Shown piece after piece: positions 57,826 to 64,000 of a stretch of 64,000 bases of DNA. Where the stretch lies: positions 3,596,001 to 3,660,000 of the forward strand of contig CP154795.1 in the NCBI GenBank assembly GCA_039565995.1, written 5' to 3'. A model generated the notes under the pieces. That model did not search any database. It saw only the letters and a list, made by a program, of their open reading frames with translations, and was not told where the DNA came from. The position numbers and the translations under genes were made by a program. Position 1 is the stretch's first letter. Every line of letters starts with the position of its first letter. The stretch comes from Propionibacteriaceae bacterium ZF39 (lineage in GTDB: Bacteria; Actinomycetota; Actinomycetes; Propionibacteriales; Propionibacteriaceae).

Positions 57826-60072
57826 ATGTCCCTCGACACCACCCCGCCCGGGCCCGAACCCCTGTTCCCCACCCCCGACCCTCCCGGCGTTGACCTGGTC
57901 GCGGCGACGGGTTCGCGCGCTCCTGCTTCCTCGGCCTCCCGTCTTCCGACCACCGACCCGTCTACGGCCTCCGCGCCCGACCCGTCTACGGTCTGCGCGC
58001 CCGACACCCCGGCTGGTGGTGGTGGTGGTGCCGACGTCAGCCCTGGGACGGCCGCCACCAGCCCTACCTCCGGCACCGGCACCGGCACCGGTACGGGTCC
58101 TGCCCCCACTACGGACCCCTCGGATGCTGTGGGTCCGCGGGTGTGTGATCCGGACACGGGCTGGGATCGGTTCTCGGTCATCCAGGCGCTCACGCTGGCA
58201 GCGCGGCGGGAACGCGAAGCGAAGATCGATCAGTTGATCCTGATCGCCCGTGCTGCGGAGGTGTGGTCGTGGATCGACAACATCGACGACGTCGTCGCTC
58301 AGATCGGTGTGGCGGACCGGATCAGTGATGCCGCGACCCGGGACCGGGTTCGCGCCGCCGCGGAGGCCGGCGATGACGACCTCCTCGACGAACTCCTCAC
58401 CCCACCCACCGACCACGCGGCCTTCGACAGCGCCGCGGGCGCTTCGCCGGGGGTGCTGTATGGGGAGCGGTTGTATCTCTACGGTGCGGATGGTTCGCCG
58501 GCGTGTTCGGAGTTCCTGCGGTTGGAGATCGGCCCGGCGCTCGGGATCCAGCCGGAGGCCGCGGCGCGGTTGATCGGTGATGTGCTTGATCTGCGTCACC
58601 GCCTGCCCGGGATGTGGGCCCATGTCGAAACCGGCCGGGTGCTCGGCTGGGTCGGCTGTCAGATGGCCCGCCGCACCCGCGCCGCGGGCCTGTCACAGGA
58701 GCTGTGTCTGGAGTTGGATCGGCGGGTCTCGCCGTATGCGCCGGGCTGGACCCCGAACCGGATCCTGACCCAGACCGACAAACTCATCGTGATCCTCGAC
58801 CCCGACACCGCCGAGGCAAGGCGCCGCGACGAGCTCGGGCGGCGGTATGTGTCGTTCTGGGCCGACCGCCACCCCTCCGGCGCGGGCATGCTCCACATGC
58901 GGGCCCAGTTGGATGCCGTGCCTGCCGCGGACCTCGAGGCCACGTTGAACGCATTAGCCGAAGTGTTGGAAGCGGTCCGGCCCGACCTCACCCCCGACGC
59001 CCGCCGGGCCTGGGGCCTCGAACTCCTCGCCGACCCCGCCCACGCCGCTCGGGTCCTCGCCGGCGACATCACCGGCCTCACCCCACCCGCTGACCTCCAC
59101 ACCGACCACTCCGCCGACACCGAGGCCGACGATCCCGGCCCCGAGACGGCTTCGGAGCTCGACGATCCCGGGGCAGGCGATGGGGCAGACCCGGTGACGA
59201 CACCTTCGGCACCTGCACCGGGCCCATCGGGTGCGATCGAGGCGTTCGTGACACCCGGCACCCCGGCCGCTGCCGAAATCGCTGCTGTCACCGGCCCAGC
59301 AACCCCGGCCACCCCCGACCCTGCGACCGCGCCCATCCCCGGTGGCGGGTGTGGCTGCAAAACGACCGGGCCGGGCGCGGGGCGGGTGCCGACGGGGCGG
59401 GAAGTGTCGCTTATCGTGCATGTGAACCCGGCCGACCTGATCCTTGGCGCCGGTGGGGAAACACCCCGCCTGGGTCATCTGGTCCAGACCCTGCTGGATC
59501 AGCTCCTCGCCGAGGCCGCCCGCAGCGGCCGGTTGATCGTGAAACCCGTCCTCGACCCCATGGCCGTGTCGGTGTCCGAGTCCGACACCCCGCCGGGGTC
59601 GATGGTCGAACGAGTGCAGTACCGCAATCCGACCGTGGTGTTCCCGTACTCCGACCGGGCCTCCACCTCACAGTTCATCGACATGGATCACACCGTTCCG
59701 AGGCCGCACGGTCCGACGACCGAGGCGAACCTCGGCCCGCTGGACCGGCTGCCACACCGCTGGAAAACCCACACGACCTGCCGACTGACCCAGATCCGGC
59801 CCGGCACGTTCATCTGGCACACCCCGGCCGGGCAGACGTTCACCGTCACCCCGCACGGCACGTATCCGGACGATCCCGGACCAGACTGGCCCACCCCACC
59901 CCACTCCGGACCCCGGAGCAACAGGCCGCAGACCTCCTCACCCGCGCCCGACAGGCCTTCCAACGCGCCCACCAGGCCGAACCCTCCCGACCCACCCGCA
60001 CCGGTAGGCCCGGCCCAACACCCGCCGAACCCCCAGACGCGGAACCACCACCGTTCTGACCCCCAGCACTGA
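57826..60072 (+). CDS. DUF222/HNH-type protein with altered zinc cysteines
   Basis: A 748-residue protein of the DUF222/13E12 family. A Thr/Pro/Ser/Gly-rich N-terminal 105 residues leads to the helical DUF222 core (about 110-420), a second low-complexity acidic/Pro stretch and the C-terminal HNH-like domain. The core DMDHTVPRPHGPTTEANLGPL is kept. The zinc-binding cysteines are replaced: VFPYSD where CxFPxC is usual, LDRLPH where LCRxHH is usual. Nuclease activity is therefore doubtful. The start at 57826 follows TGGAGGTGG. It sits between cobU and cbiB. Confidence 0.85.
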   Translation: MSLDTTPPGPEPLFPTPDPPGVDLVAATGSRAPASSASRLPTTDPSTASAPDPSTVCAPDTPAGGGGGADVSPGTAATSPTSGTGTGTGTGPAPTTDPSDAVGPRVCDPDTGWDRFSVIQALTLAARREREAKIDQLILIARAAEVWSWIDNIDDVVAQIGVADRISDAATRDRVRAAAEAGDDDLLDELLTPPTDHAAFDSAAGASPGVLYGERLYLYGADGSPACSEFLRLEIGPALGIQPEAAARLIGDVLDLRHRLPGMWAHVETGRVLGWVGCQMARRTRAAGLSQELCLELDRRVSPYAPGWTPNRILTQTDKLIVILDPDTAEARRRDELGRRYVSFWADRHPSGAGMLHMRAQLDAVPAADLEATLNALAEVLEAVRPDLTPDARRAWGLELLADPAHAARVLAGDITGLTPPADLHTDHSADTEADDPGPETASELDDPGAGDGADPVTTPSAPAPGPSGAIEAFVTPGTPAAAEIAAVTGPATPATPDPATAPIPGGGCGCKTTGPGAGRVPTGREVSLIVHVNPADLILGAGGETPRLGHLVQTLLDQLLAEAARSGRLIVKPVLDPMAVSVSESDTPPGSMVERVQYRNPTVVFPYSDRASTSQFIDMDHTVPRPHGPTTEANLGPLDRLPHRWKTHTTCRLTQIRPGTFIWHTPAGQTFTVTPHGTYPDDPGPDWPTPPHSGPRSNRPQTSSPAPDRPSNAPTRPNPPDPPAPVGPAQHPPNPQTRNHHRSDPQH

Positions 60073-60083
60073 AAAACCGCGAG

Positions 60084-60115
60084 GCCCCGCAAGGCACACC
60101 TGTGCCCTGCGGGGC
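60084..60115. terminator. Long hairpin after the second HNH gene
   Basis: GCCCCGCAAGGCACA pairs with TGTGCCCTGCGGGGC with one mismatch. On the minus strand a T-tract (CGGTTTTTC) follows, so it can also end transcripts from the right. Confidence 0.65.
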
Positions 60116-60159
60116 GCCTTGGCATGCCCGAACGGTGTCGGACCGGGGGTTTCGCCAAC

Positions 60160-60211
60160 GATCACGGAGTCCGGGGCAGTTGACAGATCAAGGAGTCCGG
60201 GGGCGGTTAAC
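60160..60211 (+). repeat. Imperfect tandem repeat in the cbiB promoter
   Basis: Two near-identical blocks of 25-26 bases, 60160-60184 and 60186-60211, both contain GGAGTCCGGGG. They end GTTGAC and GTTAAC respectively. The left block supplies the -35 TTGACA (60180-60185); the right block supplies the -10 region. Confidence 0.65.
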
Positions 60212-60213
60212 AT
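60208..60213 (+). promoter_or_regulatory. -10 element for cbiB
   Basis: TAACAT, exactly six bases before the ATG at 60220. A consensus TTGACA lies at 60180-60185, though the 22-base spacer is long. Confidence 0.4.
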
Positions 60214-60219
60214 GCGCGG

Positions 60220-61230
60220 ATGCGTGTGCTGTGTTCCTCTGCAACGGGACTTCTGGTCGGTTGGCTCGCGGACGAGGGGCTCGGCGACCCAAGTCGGTAT
60301 CACCCGGTAGCAGGCTTCGGCCACGTGGCCTCGGCGCTCGAGCAGAAGACCTGGCGCGACCAGCGTGCCGCAGGCGCGGCCCATGTCGCTCTTCTCGTCG
60401 GCACCACCCTCCTCGGAGGGGTCGCTCTGGAGCGACTGACCCTTGTGAACCGACCTGACGCGCGCAGACCTGACCCGCGTGGACCGGGCGTACTCCATCT
60501 CGCCCTCACCGCCGCTGCCTGCTGGGCCGTGCTGGGCGGACGCTCGTTGCGGCGCGAGGCCGCAGCCGTCGGTACGCTGCTCGCCGCCGACGATCTCAAC
60601 GGCGCCCGGGACCGCATCCGCAGTCTCGTGGGCCGGGACCCGACCCACCTGTCCGCCGACGAACTCGCACGAGCCGTGATCGAGTCCGTCGCCGAGAACA
60701 GCTCCGACGCCGTGGTCGCGCCTCTGTTCTGGGGTGCGGTCGCGGGGATTCCGGGGCTGCTGGGATACCGGGCGATCAACACCCTGGACGCGATGATCGG
60801 ACACCGGAGCCCGCGCTACCACCGCTTCGGCTGGGCCGCTGCTCGCCTCGACGACCTCGTCAACTGGATCCCCGCCCGATTGGCGGCCGGCCTGGCTGCG
60901 GCCGCCGCTCCCCTGGTGGGTGGTTCACCGGCTGCGGCATTCGACACGGTCCGCGCTGACGCCCACAAGCATCCCTCCCCCAATGCCGGACCGGTCGAGG
61001 CGGCGTTCGCCGGTGCCCTGGGCGTACGCCTCGGCGGCACGAATCGCTATGGCGACAGGGTCGAGGATCGGGGCACGCTCGGCGCCGGCCGCCCGGTCAC
61101 TGCGGCCGACATCGCCGGAGCGAACCGCCTCGCCGCAGCCGTCGGAGTCGGAGCCGCGGTCCTTGCCACGCTCGGCGCCTTCGCCCGCCAACGATTTCTG
61201 TCGGAGCGGCGGCCTAAGGTAGGCGCATGA
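60220..61230 (+). CDS. cbiB: Adenosylcobinamide-phosphate synthase
   Basis: A 336-residue membrane protein of the CbiB/CobD family. It attaches the aminopropanol (phosphate) arm to adenosylcobyric acid. Family blocks are GDPSRYHPVAGFG at the start, VIESVAENSSDAVVAPLFWGAVAG, GYRAINTLDAMIGHRSPRY and HPSPNAGPVEAAFAGALGVRLGG. Hydrophobic helices are spread through the N-terminal half and the centre. The start at 60220 is supported by a leaderless -10. It belongs functionally with cobO, cobS and cobU, from which it is separated by the PCD-VOC and HNH genes. Its stop overlaps the phosphatase start. Confidence 0.92.
   Translation: MRVLCSSATGLLVGWLADEGLGDPSRYHPVAGFGHVASALEQKTWRDQRAAGAAHVALLVGTTLLGGVALERLTLVNRPDARRPDPRGPGVLHLALTAAACWAVLGGRSLRREAAAVGTLLAADDLNGARDRIRSLVGRDPTHLSADELARAVIESVAENSSDAVVAPLFWGAVAGIPGLLGYRAINTLDAMIGHRSPRYHRFGWAAARLDDLVNWIPARLAAGLAAAAAPLVGGSPAAAFDTVRADAHKHPSPNAGPVEAAFAGALGVRLGGTNRYGDRVEDRGTLGAGRPVTAADIAGANRLAAAVGVGAAVLATLGAFARQRFLSERRPKVGA
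61215..61220 (+). promoter_or_regulatory. -10 element for the second phosphatase gene
   Basis: TAAGGT, exactly six bases before the ATG at 61227, inside the 3' end of cbiB. It is the same hexamer as used at the first phosphatase (32494). Confidence 0.4.
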
Positions 61231-61733
61231 CCGAGCAGGTGCGCGTGATTTTCGTGTGTTGGGGCAATATCTGCCGATCGCCGATGGCGGAGCGGGTGGC
61301 CGAGGGCTGGCTGGACGAAGCCGGCATCACGGACGTGGAGCTCACCAGCGCCGGGGTGTCCTCGGAGGAAACCGGCAACCCGATCGACCGCCGGGCCCAG
61401 CAGTGGCTGACCGAGGCGGGCTACCGGGCTGACGACCACCGCGCCCACCGCATCACTGCCGATGAGATCGACAGTGCCGACCTGATCATCGCGATGGAAG
61501 ACATCCACGTCGACCGGATGCACCGCCTGAAGCCCCGGCGCACCGACCACATCCACCTGCTCACCCACTTCGATCCCGACGCCGCACCGGGCGCGGGCGT
61601 CCCCGACCCGTGGTATGGGGATCATTCCGGCTTCGGGGACACCCTCGCGAGCATCGAAGGCGCCATGCCGAACCTCCTGGCCGAGATCGAGCGCCTCCGC
61701 AGCCGATCTTCCGCGACGTCGATGGAAGAATGA
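61227..61733 (+). CDS. Low-molecular-weight protein-tyrosine phosphatase
   Basis: A 168-residue phosphatase with the full signature CWGNICRSP (nucleophile Cys, C-x5-R) near residue 11 and the general-acid loop DPWYGD near residue 127. These enzymes dephosphorylate protein tyrosine, or arginine in some lineages. In contrast to the protein at 32506, all catalytic residues are present. The ATG overlaps the cbiB stop, and TAAGGT six bases before it suggests a separate leaderless transcript as well. Confidence 0.92.
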   Translation: MTEQVRVIFVCWGNICRSPMAERVAEGWLDEAGITDVELTSAGVSSEETGNPIDRRAQQWLTEAGYRADDHRAHRITADEIDSADLIIAMEDIHVDRMHRLKPRRTDHIHLLTHFDPDAAPGAGVPDPWYGDHSGFGDTLASIEGAMPNLLAEIERLRSRSSATSMEE

Positions 61734-61737
61734 ACCC

Positions 61738-62433
61738 ATGCACATCCTCGTGGTTGATGACGACCAGGCCGTTCGTGATTCGCTGGCGCGCTCGCTGCAA
61801 TACAGCGGCTATGAAGTATCGACCGCAAGCGATGGAGTCGAGGCGCTGGCCAAGCTCGCCGCCGGCCGGCCCGATGCCGTGATCATGGACGTGATGATGC
61901 CGCGCCTCGACGGGCTCGAGACGACACGCATGCTGCGCGCCAACGGCAATGACGTGCCGATCCTGGTCCTGACCGCGCGTGATTCGGTCGACGACCGGGT
62001 GGACGGCCTCGATGCGGGCGGCGACGACTACATGGCGAAGCCGTTCGCGCTCGACGAGTTGCTGGCCCGGATCCGGGCGCTCGTCCGGCGCGCCGGGTCG
62101 GGTGCCGAGGCCGACGAGCAGGGCAACGAAGCGCTCGTCTTCGGCGACCTCAGCCTCAACGCCCAGACCCGCGAAGTGCTGCGCGGCCAGCGCCACATCA
62201 GCCTGACCCGCACCGAGTTCGCCCTCCTCCAGACCTTCATGAAGAACCCGCGCCGCGTGCTCGAGCGCAGTTGGCTCCTCAACGAGGTCTGGGGCTTCGA
62301 CTTCCCGACCACTGCCAACTCCCTCGAGGTCTATATCGGCTATCTGCGGCGCAAGACCGAGGCATCGGGTGAGGCGCGACTGATCCATACGGTGCGCGGC
62401 GTCGGCTATGTCCTGCGCGAGAACGCCCCATGA
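61738..62433 (+). CDS. OmpR-type response regulator, MprA-like
   Basis: A 231-residue regulator. The receiver has the acidic cluster LVVDDDQ, the phosphoacceptor Asp in [12 protein letters not shown], and the Lys in [18 protein letters not shown]. The C-terminal winged helix (about 130-228) has [18 protein letters not shown] and the closing [11 protein letters not shown]. It is coupled to the sensor kinase by an ATGA overlap. MprA-type systems in actinobacteria respond to envelope stress; that role is by analogy. An AAGAAT hexamer lies six bases before the start. Confidence 0.93.
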   Translation: MHILVVDDDQAVRDSLARSLQYSGYEVSTASDGVEALAKLAAGRPDAVIMDVMMPRLDGLETTRMLRANGNDVPILVLTARDSVDDRVDGLDAGGDDYMAKPFALDELLARIRALVRRAGSGAEADEQGNEALVFGDLSLNAQTREVLRGQRHISLTRTEFALLQTFMKNPRRVLERSWLLNEVWGFDFPTTANSLEVYIGYLRRKTEASGEARLIHTVRGVGYVLRENAP

Positions 62434-63875
62434 TCCAACGGCTCCGCCGTTTCTTCAGCCTGCCGTCGGTCCAACGTCGGATCGGCATCCTGACCGGGGT
62501 CGCTGTCGCTGTCGCCGTGGCGGTGACCGGTTTCGCGGGCTATCTCACCGCGCAGTTCTCCCTCTATGACCAGTTGGATCGTGAGCTGACCCAGATCGCG
62601 ACCCTCACGTCGGATGCGATCGGCACCGACGTCCAGGCCCTCGGCGGGATCGACCAGCAGGCGCTCCGCTCGGTGAACCTCAACCTGGTCCTGTTGCGCT
62701 CCGACGGCTATCGCGCGGCCGTCCCGGGCGAGCGGGTGAGCCTCGAAACCGGCGACGACGAACTCGCGCTTGCCCGCCTCCAGGAAGGAGTGTCCCACCG
62801 CACGGTACACGGCAGCGACGGGCAGCTGTATCGGATCGTCGCCGTCCCCCTCCCCCGCGTCGACGGCAGCTATGCCCTGGTGATCGGGCGCCCCCTCGCG
62901 CCGACGCTGAGCATCCTGAGTGACCTGCGGATCGTCCTGGTGCTGTTCGGTTCCGGCGGCGTGGGTCTGGGCGCGATCATCGGTGCCCTCATCGCCCGCT
63001 CCTCGATGCGGCCCATCCGCGAGCTGACCCGCGCCGTCACGCGCGTCACCCAGACGGATTCGCTCGACCCGATCGAGGTCGAGGGCGACGACGAGCTGTC
63101 GCAGCTGACCCGCTCCTTCAACACGATGCTCTATTCGCTGGCCTCGTCCCGCGCCCGCCAGAACCGCCTGATCGTGGACGCGAGCCACGAATTGCGTACG
63201 CCCCTGACGTCGCTGCGGACCAACATCGAGCTCCTGGTCGCGGACGAGAAATCGGGCATGCTTCCCGAGGGAGCCCGCAAGGAGATCCTGCGCGATATCG
63301 CAGCCCAGCTGGCGGAGTTCACCTCGCTGATCGGCGACCTCGTCCAGCTCACCCGCGCCCCGGCCAAGACGACCCGCATCCCGCTCAACCTGCGCGATGT
63401 CGTGGAATCGGCCCTGCAGCGCGTACGCCGCAGAGGTCCCGGCCTCACCTTCGACGTCGAGCTCAACTCGCTCCACCTGGTGGGGGAAGAGGACACGTTG
63501 GAGCGGGCTGTCACCAACCTGCTCGACAACGCCGTCAAGTTCTCCCCCGCCGGCGGCACCATCCGGGTGCTCCTTGAGGGCGATCAGCTGCGCATCTCCG
63601 ACCAGGGCCCCGGCATCGCCGAGGACGACCTGCCCCACATCTTCGATCGCTTCTATCGCTCCGACAAGGCCCGTCACACCCCCGGCACCGGCCTCGGCCT
63701 GTCGATCGTGGCCCAGACGGTCGCGCGCCACGGGGGTTGGGTGCGCGCGTCGCGGTCGGCCGAAGGCGGAGCCGAATTCACGATGCGCCTGCCCGGTTTC
63801 GTCACCCGCGAAGGTCTCAACCTCGACCTGGCCGAGAACGCGGATGAGTCCGAGCGCGAGGAGGCAGAGACATGA
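62430..63875 (+). CDS. Sensor histidine kinase, MprB-like
   Basis: A 481-residue membrane kinase. Two transmembrane helices (about 20-42 and 163-188) enclose an extracytoplasmic sensor domain. A HAMP linker (about 190-245) follows, then the HisKA box [13 protein letters not shown] with the phosphorylated His, the N-box NLLDNAVKF, the G1 [10 protein letters not shown] and G2 [13 protein letters not shown]. The C-terminal tail is acidic. It phosphorylates the regulator encoded just before it. Its stop overlaps the next start as ATGA. Confidence 0.94.
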   Translation: MIQRLRRFFSLPSVQRRIGILTGVAVAVAVAVTGFAGYLTAQFSLYDQLDRELTQIATLTSDAIGTDVQALGGIDQQALRSVNLNLVLLRSDGYRAAVPGERVSLETGDDELALARLQEGVSHRTVHGSDGQLYRIVAVPLPRVDGSYALVIGRPLAPTLSILSDLRIVLVLFGSGGVGLGAIIGALIARSSMRPIRELTRAVTRVTQTDSLDPIEVEGDDELSQLTRSFNTMLYSLASSRARQNRLIVDASHELRTPLTSLRTNIELLVADEKSGMLPEGARKEILRDIAAQLAEFTSLIGDLVQLTRAPAKTTRIPLNLRDVVESALQRVRRRGPGLTFDVELNSLHLVGEEDTLERAVTNLLDNAVKFSPAGGTIRVLLEGDQLRISDQGPGIAEDDLPHIFDRFYRSDKARHTPGTGLGLSIVAQTVARHGGWVRASRSAEGGAEFTMRLPGFVTREGLNLDLAENADESEREEAET

Positions 63876-64000
63876 CGGACGCTGGGTCACCCCCGCCCGG
63901 GATCCCGCGCGTGCTCGTGGTCGGTTCGCTCAACCACGACACGATCGTGCGTACGCCCCACCTGCCCGCCCCCGGCGAGACCGTCCTCGGCGAGGACCTC
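63872..64000 (+). CDS. PfkB-family (ribokinase-like) sugar kinase, N-terminal fragment
   Basis: The first 43 codons are inside the window. VLVVGSLNHDTIVRTPHLPAPGETVLG is the standard ribokinase N-terminus, with the GSxNxD substrate-binding motif and the PxPGET strand. It overlaps the kinase stop as ATGA, so it is co-transcribed with the two-component genes, an unusual link. The catalytic end lies beyond the window. Confidence 0.85.
   Translation, partial: MTDAGSPPPGIPRVLVVGSLNHDTIVRTPHLPAPGETVLGEDL

Noticed and set aside
1-64000. CRISPR arrays, prophage, insertion sequences, rRNA and tRNA genes
   Set aside because: No evenly spaced repeat-spacer arrays, transposases, integrases, phage structural genes, or conserved tRNA/rRNA segments were recognised. 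Very divergent tRNAs cannot be excluded by eye.

Overview
The window is GC-rich, densely coded DNA from an actinobacterium. The evidence is the gene content: DUF222/HNH (13E12-type) nucleases, a DesA3-like desaturase with its ferredoxin reductase, an MprA/MprB-like two-component pair, lipoprotein penicillin-binding proteins with an NTF2-like domain, an LGFP-repeat wall protein and an aerobic-type late cobalamin pathway. A Propionibacteriales member is my guess, but no rRNA or other marker here settles it. No rRNA, tRNA, CRISPR array, prophage or insertion sequence was recognised.

Layout. 1-5.9 kb: start of an LLM-type oxidoreductase, PadR regulator, FrnE-like DsbA protein, a frameshifted 2-oxoglutarate/Fe(II) oxygenase, an unknown protein and helicase HrpB. 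6-11 kb: membrane protein plus HEAT-like protein, a NarL-type two-component system, a DUF4190/DUF4352-like protein and a DUF1801 protein. 11-17.4 kb: PfkB kinase and GlcD-like oxidase divergent from a zinc alcohol dehydrogenase and YbaK; then a frameshifted MFS transporter with its MerR regulator. 17.5-22 kb: HNH nuclease fused to a YiiX-like hydrolase domain, and the three-gene AmmeMemoRadiSam set. 22-27.4 kb: secreted LGFP/CHAP wall protein, then a PIG-L deacetylase plus a KaiC-like/PEP-binding protein. 27.5-32.5 kb: a five-gene, translationally coupled STM4015-4014-4013-4012-4011 operon of unknown function. 32.5-45.6 kb: low-molecular-weight phosphatase, small membrane proteins, divergent trehalose genes otsA/otsB, aquaporin, PhzF, a decayed hydrolase, fatty-acid desaturase with reductase, NodB deacetylase, aminotransferase, MmcQ, FdhD and an FMN-binding protein. 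45.7-53.7 kb: a tandem pair of penicillin-binding proteins, the first apparently catalytically dead, an atypical OmpR-type regulator, SDR, alpha/beta hydrolase and a secreted M28 peptidase. 53.7-61.2 kb: cobalamin genes cobO, aminotransferase, cobS and cobU, separated from cbiB by a pterin-dehydratase/VOC fusion and a second HNH gene. 61.2-64 kb: a second phosphatase, the MprAB-like pair and the start of a PfkB sugar kinase.

How the genes work together. Clear functional units are cobalamin lower-ligand assembly, trehalose synthesis, the desaturase electron-transfer pair, the MFS/MerR operon with its palindromic operator, AmmeMemoRadiSam and the STM401x operon. The last two are conserved gene sets whose biochemistry I do not know, and the STM401x operon is the best candidate here for an undescribed system.

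Across the window, many first-in-operon genes carry a TAnnnT hexamer 6-8 bases before the start codon and no Shine-Dalgarno sequence. This implies widespread leaderless transcription and fixes several otherwise doubtful starts.
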